9,647 bases of DNA, taken from contig JAIDPG010000265.1 of assembly GCA_029062865.1 (NCBI GenBank), positions 1 to 9,647 on the forward strand, read 5' to 3'. Under the pieces are notes generated by a model. The model saw only the letters and a list, made by a program, of their open reading frames with translations. It was not told the DNA's origin and did no database searches. Source of the DNA: Oscillospiraceae bacterium (GTDB taxonomy: Bacteria; Bacillota; Clostridia; Oscillospirales; Ruminococcaceae). Positions 6,900 to 9,647 of this stretch are shown here, one piece after another (position 1 is the stretch's first letter; each line of letters starts with the position of its first letter). The translations under genes and the position numbers were made by a program.

Positions 6900-7418
6900 A
6901 TGAGCGAATACAATTTCAAGTATCACCCCGACCCCTTGAAAACGGGGGCGTTTCGGAACGACGAAACCGTTACCTGCGACTGCTGCGGCAAGCAGACAGG
7001 CGTTTATTACACAAACCCGTTTTATTCGGTGGAGGAGGTGGAGTATCTCTGCCCCGAATGTATCGCAAGCGGAGCGGCTTCCGAGAAGTTTGACGGCGAG
7101 TTCCAGGACAGCGAAAGCACGGACGCGGTTAGCGACCCCGCAAAGCTCGACGAGCTTATCCGCCGCACGCCCGGCTACTGCGGCTGGCAGCAGGAATACT
7201 GGCTCGCGCACTGCGACGATTACTGCGCGTTTCTCGGCTATCCGACTTGGGAGGATCTCGAAAACGACGGGCTCACCGATGAGATCGAGGAAACCTACCG
7301 CGAGGATATCTGCGGAGTTGATTTCGAGGACGCAAAGGAGCATTTGAAGATAGACAATGGGTATCTTTTCAAGTGCCTGCACTGCGGGAAGCATTTTATT
7401 TACATCGACTTTGATTGA
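6900..7418 (+). CDS. CbrC family protein (UPF0167)
   Basis: A 172-residue member of the CbrC/UPF0167 family (PF03691). Family hallmarks are FKYHPDPLKTGAF (6-18), a zinc-ribbon-like pair C26-D-C28-C29 and C51-P-E-C54, then CIASGAASEKFDGEFQD (54-70), RTPGYCGWQQEYWLAHC (89-105) and FLGY (111-114). A C-terminal C159-L-H-C162 knuckle follows, so up to three CxxC-type sites could bind metal. E. coli CbrC belongs to the CreBC regulon and is linked to colicin E2 tolerance; the biochemical activity of the family is not known. The start follows GAGAGGAG (6881-6888) by 11 bases, a slightly long spacing. It splits the NTF2-like paralogues 2 and 3, as if inserted between duplicate copies, and its linkage with them supports a role in toxin tolerance or immunity (inference). 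Confidence 0.9.
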   Translation: MSEYNFKYHPDPLKTGAFRNDETVTCDCCGKQTGVYYTNPFYSVEEVEYLCPECIASGAASEKFDGEFQDSESTDAVSDPAKLDELIRRTPGYCGWQQEYWLAHCDDYCAFLGYPTWEDLENDGLTDEIEETYREDICGVDFEDAKEHLKIDNGYLFKCLHCGKHFIYIDFD

Positions 7419-7427
7419 GGTAAAAAA

Positions 7428-7931
7428 ATGGAGTTAATCAACGAGGCGTTCGACAAATTCAAGGACATGCAGGACGAGGTCGTTGACTGTCTGCTGGAGC
7501 TGCTTCGGCTTATGAACGAGGTTGAGCGAGCGGTCTTTAAGCGCGACAGCAATCTGCAAACAAGGATCCGCAAAAAGGAGCTTACCGCCGCGGAGATATC
7601 CAATGAGTATGACGCTCTCTGGGCGGATTACCGCGAGGAATGCAAGAGGATCGCCGAGCCGAGATGTACCGAAAAACTCAGGAAAAAGGGCTGTGTGAGG
7701 TCGTTTTCCGATGTGCCGATGTACGGCTACATTGACGATCCCGAGGACTGTCGCGGAACGTTCTCAATGGAGACCGCGAAAAAGGCGGTCGTGGAGTTCC
7801 GTTTCACCAATCACTCGTCGGTGCGTTTTATGCATAGGTTCACGCTTGTTCCGAGCGGCGATACGTGGCTCGTGGACGCGTTCAGCTATGGTACGGAAAA
7901 GGAAGGCGTTTGGCATAGAGGTCACATCTGA
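7428..7931 (+). CDS. NTF2-fold immunity-like protein, paralogue 3
   Basis: A 167-residue homologue of paralogue 2: MELINEAFDKFKDMQDEV matches its N-terminus, ALWADYRE (63-70) matches ALWAEYKE, and RCTEKL (79-84), YGYID (99-103) and KKAVVEFRF (118-126) follow in order. The C-terminal strand pair is more divergent: HRFTLVPSGDTWLVDAFSYG (136-155), in which the conserved Lys before Trp is Thr (T146-W147), and the last Trp is W162. Relative to paralogue 2 there are short insertions near 50-58 and in the YIDDPEDC loop. The start has GAGG (7417-7420) 7 bases upstream, overlapping the CbrC stop. It is the last gene of the second plus-strand run; no T-rich plus-strand terminator follows, only the hairpin of the convergent small gene. 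Confidence 0.75.
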   Translation: MELINEAFDKFKDMQDEVVDCLLELLRLMNEVERAVFKRDSNLQTRIRKKELTAAEISNEYDALWADYREECKRIAEPRCTEKLRKKGCVRSFSDVPMYGYIDDPEDCRGTFSMETAKKAVVEFRFTNHSSVRFMHRFTLVPSGDTWLVDAFSYGTEKEGVWHRGHI

Positions 7932-7943
7932 CCGTTGGCTGCC

Positions 7944-7980
7944 AAAAAAGAAAAGGCGTAAAGCATAGGCTTCACACCTT
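7944..7980 (-). terminator. Intrinsic terminator of the minus-strand small gene
   Basis: On the minus strand AAGGTGTGAAGC pairs with GCTTTACGCCTT over 12 bases (two G-T wobbles) around a 4-base loop (7965-7968), followed by TTCTTTTTT. It starts 15 bases after the stop codon of the 47-residue frame. On the plus strand the same hairpin has no T-tract, so the terminator is oriented for the minus-strand gene. Confidence 0.85.
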
Positions 7981-7995
7981 GAAAATCTTGACGGT

Positions 7996-8139
7996 TTACG
8001 ACCTTGTTTCCATTCCCTTCAGCTTTTCTATAAGCTCATCGATTTTTGCTTTTTCTTCTTCGTCTACCGTGGCTTTTATGCGCTCGAGATAACTTATATT
8101 ATCCATAACATCGCCGACGGTCAAAGATTTTTGTGACAT
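7996..8139 (-). CDS. 47-residue orphan small protein
   Basis: A short minus-strand frame: ATG at 8139-8137, TAA at 7998-7996, 47 residues. The protein begins MSQKSLTVGDVMDNISYLER and continues into a charged amphipathic helix (VDEEEKAKIDELIEKLKGM, 25-43). It has no cysteine, membrane segment or signal peptide, and a net charge of about -3. Support for it being a gene is unusually complete: AAAGAGGTG (complement of 8146-8154) lies 6 bases before the ATG, an extended consensus promoter lies upstream, and a strong intrinsic terminator lies 15 bases downstream. It is thus a monocistronic unit, divergent from the AICAR formyltransferase gene and convergent with paralogue 3. I do not recognise the family. 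Possible roles are a small regulatory or antitoxin-like protein; the sequence alone does not decide. A regulatory RNA of about 220 bases from the same promoter is an alternative. Confidence 0.8.
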   Translation of the reverse strand: MSQKSLTVGDVMDNISYLERIKATVDEEEKAKIDELIEKLKGMETRS

Positions 8140-8145
8140 ATAGTT

Positions 8146-8154
8146 CACCTCTTT
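8146..8154 (-). promoter_or_regulatory. Ribosome binding site of the 47-residue protein
   Basis: On the minus strand this reads AAAGAGGTG, ending 6 bases before the ATG at 8139. It is a near-ideal Shine-Dalgarno site and the main evidence that the short frame is translated. Confidence 0.85.
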
Positions 8155-8172
8155 TCTTTGTCCTTTAATAGG

Positions 8173-8201
8173 ATTATAGCATATTCAAAGAGGTTTGTCA
8201 A
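8173..8201 (-). promoter_or_regulatory. Extended consensus sigma-A promoter, minus strand
   Basis: On the minus strand: TTGACA (complement of 8196-8201), a 17-base spacer, and TATAAT (complement of 8173-8178) preceded by TG-C, an extended -10 element. A T-tract lies just upstream of the -35. Transcription should begin near 8166, giving a 5' leader of about 27 bases. Both hexamers are perfect matches with ideal spacing, which is rare for an ordinary housekeeping gene. The promoter occupies the region where a promoter for the divergent AICAR formyltransferase gene would also be expected. Confidence 0.92.
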
Positions 8202-8212
8202 GGAAAAAATAC

Positions 8213-8228
8213 CCGCGTTTATTCGCGG
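8213..8228 (+). other. Small hairpin in the leader of the AICAR formyltransferase gene
   Basis: CCGCG (8213-8217) pairs with CGCGG (8224-8228) around TTTATT, ending 8 bases before the AGGAGG. It has no T-tract. It could be a leader structure or chance; I see no purine riboswitch or larger conserved fold in this leader, and no convincing plus-strand promoter. Confidence 0.3.
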
Positions 8229-8236
8229 CTGATAAC

Positions 8237-8242
8237 AGGAGG
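8237..8242 (+). promoter_or_regulatory. Ribosome binding site fixing the AICAR formyltransferase start
   Basis: A perfect AGGAGG 6 bases before ATG 8249. It excludes the earlier in-frame TTG at 8195, which overlaps the -35 of the divergent promoter and would add 18 non-conserved residues. Confidence 0.92.
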
Positions 8243-8248
8243 ATCATT

Positions 8249-9427
8249 ATGAACGAACTGGAACTGAAATACGGCTGCAACCCCAATCAAAAGCCGTCGC
8301 GCATTTTTATGGAGGGCGGCGCGGACTTGCCTATCGAGGTGCTGAACGGCAAGCCCGGCTACATCAACTTTATGGACGCGTTCAACGGCTGGCAGCTTGT
8401 CAAGGAGCTTAAAGCCGCGACGGGCTATCCCGCGGCGACTTCCTTTAAGCACGTTTCCCCCGCGGGCGCGGCTATCGGGCTTCCGCTGACGGAAACGCTC
8501 GCGAAGATCTACTGGGTGGACGACCTCGGCGAGCTCTCTCCGCTGGCGTGCGCTTACGCGAGAGCGCGCGGCGCGGACAGAATGTCGAGCTACGGAGACT
8601 TCATCGCGCTTTCCGATAAGTGCGATGTTCCTACGGCTAAGATAATTCAGCGCGAGGTCTCGGACGGAGTTATCGCGCCCGATTATGAGCCGGAGGCGCT
8701 GGAAATTCTCAAGTCCAAGCGCAAGGGAACTTACAACATCATCAAAATTGACGAGAGCTACACTCCCGCCGCGATCGAGCGCAAGCAGGTTTACGGAATC
8801 ACGTTCGAGCAGGGGAGAAACGAGTTGGTTATCAACGACGAGCTCTTCGCGAACCGTCCGACAAAGAACAAGGAGATCCCGACGAGCGCCATTCACGACC
8901 TCGCGATAGCGATGATAACGCTGAAATACACACAGTCCAACTCCGTTGCCTACGCGTGCGGCGGGCAGGCTATCGGCATCGGCGCGGGTCAGCAGAGCAG
9001 AATTCACTGCACTCGCCTTGCGGGAACAAAGGCGGACAACTGGTATCTGCGCCAGTCGCCGACGGTTATGAACCTGCAGTTTGTCGACGACATTCGCCGC
9101 GCCGACCGCGACAACGCTATCGACCTCTACATCGGCGAGGACTATATGGACGTGCTTGCCGAGGGCGAGTGGCAGCGCATTTTCAAGGTAAAGCCCGAGG
9201 TGTTCACGCGTGAGGAGAAGAGAAAGTGGCTCGACACGATGAAGGGCGTTGCGCTCGGCTCGGACGCGTTCTTCCCGTTCGGAGACAACATCGAGCGCGC
9301 CCACAAGAGCGGCGTTGAGTTTATCGCCCAGCCCGGCGGCTCTATCCGCGACGACAACGTAATCGAGACCTGCGACAAATACGGCATCGCAATGGCGTTT
9401 ACGGGGATTCGCCTGTTCCACCACTGA
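8249..9427 (+). CDS. purH: Stand-alone AICAR formyltransferase (short PurH, no cyclohydrolase domain)
   Basis: A 392-residue AICAR formyltransferase, which converts AICAR to FAICAR with 10-formyltetrahydrofolate, the step before ring closure in purine synthesis. Conserved blocks are SFKHVSPAGAAIG (65-77) with the catalytic Lys-His pair K67-H68, LKYTQSNSVAYA (225-236), GIGAGQQSRIHCTRLAG (243-259), SDAFFPFGDNIERA (338-351) and QPGGSIRDD (361-369), ending in FTGIRLFHH, the counterpart of the usual FTGMRHFRH. Ordinary bifunctional PurH is about 510-530 residues, with an N-terminal MGS-like IMP cyclohydrolase domain of about 200 residues. That domain is absent here: the frame starts directly with the transferase domain behind a perfect AGGAGG. 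The missing activity is supplied by the PurO-type protein at 5184-5894. It stands alone between a divergent small gene and a strong terminator. Confidence 0.96.
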   Translation: MNELELKYGCNPNQKPSRIFMEGGADLPIEVLNGKPGYINFMDAFNGWQLVKELKAATGYPAATSFKHVSPAGAAIGLPLTETLAKIYWVDDLGELSPLACAYARARGADRMSSYGDFIALSDKCDVPTAKIIQREVSDGVIAPDYEPEALEILKSKRKGTYNIIKIDESYTPAAIERKQVYGITFEQGRNELVINDELFANRPTKNKEIPTSAIHDLAIAMITLKYTQSNSVAYACGGQAIGIGAGQQSRIHCTRLAGTKADNWYLRQSPTVMNLQFVDDIRRADRDNAIDLYIGEDYMDVLAEGEWQRIFKVKPEVFTREEKRKWLDTMKGVALGSDAFFPFGDNIERAHKSGVEFIAQPGGSIRDDNVIETCDKYGIAMAFTGIRLFHH

Positions 9428-9429
9428 TA

Positions 9430-9467
9430 GTTTTTAGTTTAATAGTTATTAGTAATTAGTTAAAAAC
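9430..9467. repeat. AT-rich TAGTT-type degenerate repeat with inverted ends
   Basis: Directly after the AICAR formyltransferase stop, this stretch is made of variants of TAGTT and TAATTAG and is bounded by GTTTTTA (9430-9436) and TAAAAAC (9461-9467), a 7-base inverted repeat. It could form a weak AT-rich hairpin. Its function is not apparent. Confidence 0.4.
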
Positions 9468-9503
9468 GCGCTTCTTTGAGGAGAATACGCATATAGAAGT
9501 AAT

Positions 9504-9543
9504 GCCCGAAAGTAGTTTACGTAACTGCTTTCGGGCTTGTTTT
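9504..9543 (+). terminator. Intrinsic terminator after the AICAR formyltransferase gene
   Basis: GCCCGAAAG-T-AGTT (9504-9517) pairs with AACT-G-CTTTCGGGC (9523-9536), a 14-base stem with one wobble and a 5-base loop, followed by TTGTTTT. It is a strong plus-strand terminator about 76 bases after the stop. On the minus strand the tract after the stem is less T-rich, but the hairpin may also help end the convergent minus-strand gene. Confidence 0.9.
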
Positions 9544-9553
9544 AATTATTTGC

Positions 9554-9647
9554 TTATACGTTTAAATCAAAATTTATAACACGTTTTCTGTCAATTATTT
9601 TGTCCAGACCTAAATCCACCCCATCGCAATCAATAATAATATCTTTA
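9554..9647 (-). CDS. 3' end of a minus-strand protein (partial)
   Basis: On the minus strand one frame is open from the window edge to TAA (9556-9554), giving 30 codons: the visible C-terminus includes DIIIDCDGVDLGLDKI and ends RVINFDLNV. The stretch is too short to identify. It is supported by its placement, convergent with the AICAR formyltransferase gene with the hairpin at 9504-9536 in between, and by a protein-like alternation of hydrophobic and charged residues. It could also be chance in this AT-rich tail. Confidence 0.45.
   Translation of the reverse strand, partial: KDIIIDCDGVDLGLDKIIDRKRVINFDLNV

Noticed and set aside
6468..7394. 308-codon open frame on the minus strand
   Set aside because: It runs antisense through NTF2-like paralogue 2 and the CbrC gene. 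Its composition is that of reverse-complemented GC-skewed codons, and it has no ribosome binding site.
8219..9424. 401-codon open frame on the minus strand
   Set aside because: It is the exact shadow of the AICAR formyltransferase gene, which has all catalytic motifs and a perfect ribosome binding site; the minus frame resembles no family and lacks a start signal.
9502..9582. Short plus-strand frame starting ATGCCCGAA
   Set aside because: It overlaps the terminator stem and has no ribosome binding site; chance frame.
1..9647. CRISPR arrays, tRNA or rRNA genes, transposases, integrases
   Set aside because: I found no regularly spaced direct repeats, no tRNA-like cloverleaf with the usual T-loop, no rRNA-like sequence, and no mobile-element enzyme.

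Overview
The window looks like a stretch of chromosome from a Gram-positive anaerobe of the class Clostridia, probably a gut Oscillospirales or Ruminococcus-like bacterium. The evidence is AGGAGG-type ribosome binding sites, dense gene packing with ATGA, TAATG and TGATG overlaps, a moderately high G+C with mixed codon use, a BspA-type leucine-rich-repeat lipoprotein, and a split version of PurH in which a PurO-type IMP cyclohydrolase and a stand-alone AICAR formyltransferase replace the usual fusion. The species assignment is inference.

Layout. Bases 1-5049 form one tightly packed plus-strand run: the 3' end of an unrecognised gene, a flavodoxin, purN, two related DUF6985/DUF2004-like proteins, an orphan zeta-toxin-like P-loop kinase, a class I SAM methyltransferase and a leucine-rich-repeat lipoprotein. 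A compact nested palindrome (5048-5159) separates this from a second plus-strand run (5184-7931): the PurO-type IMP cyclohydrolase, then three homologous proteins resembling NTF2-fold immunity proteins, with a CbrC/UPF0167 protein between the second and third. The gap 7932-8248 holds a complete minus-strand transcription unit: an extended consensus promoter, a ribosome binding site, a 47-residue open reading frame and an intrinsic terminator. Bases 8249-9427 are the stand-alone AICAR formyltransferase, followed by an AT-rich intergenic stretch, a strong terminator (9504-9543) and the 3' end of a minus-strand gene that runs out of the window.

How the genes fit together. Three genes (purN, the IMP cyclohydrolase and the AICAR formyltransferase) cover the two folate-dependent formyl transfers and the final ring closure of de novo purine synthesis. 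Between them sit at least six small soluble proteins of families found among bacterial toxin-immunity or colicin-tolerance proteins, arranged as paralogue sets with no recognisable toxin gene. This has the form of a 'polyimmunity' array placed inside, and probably co-transcribed with, housekeeping purine genes. The family names are well supported for the enzymes, good for CbrC, and moderate for the NTF2-like and DUF6985-like proteins; the immunity role is inferred from family resemblance and context.
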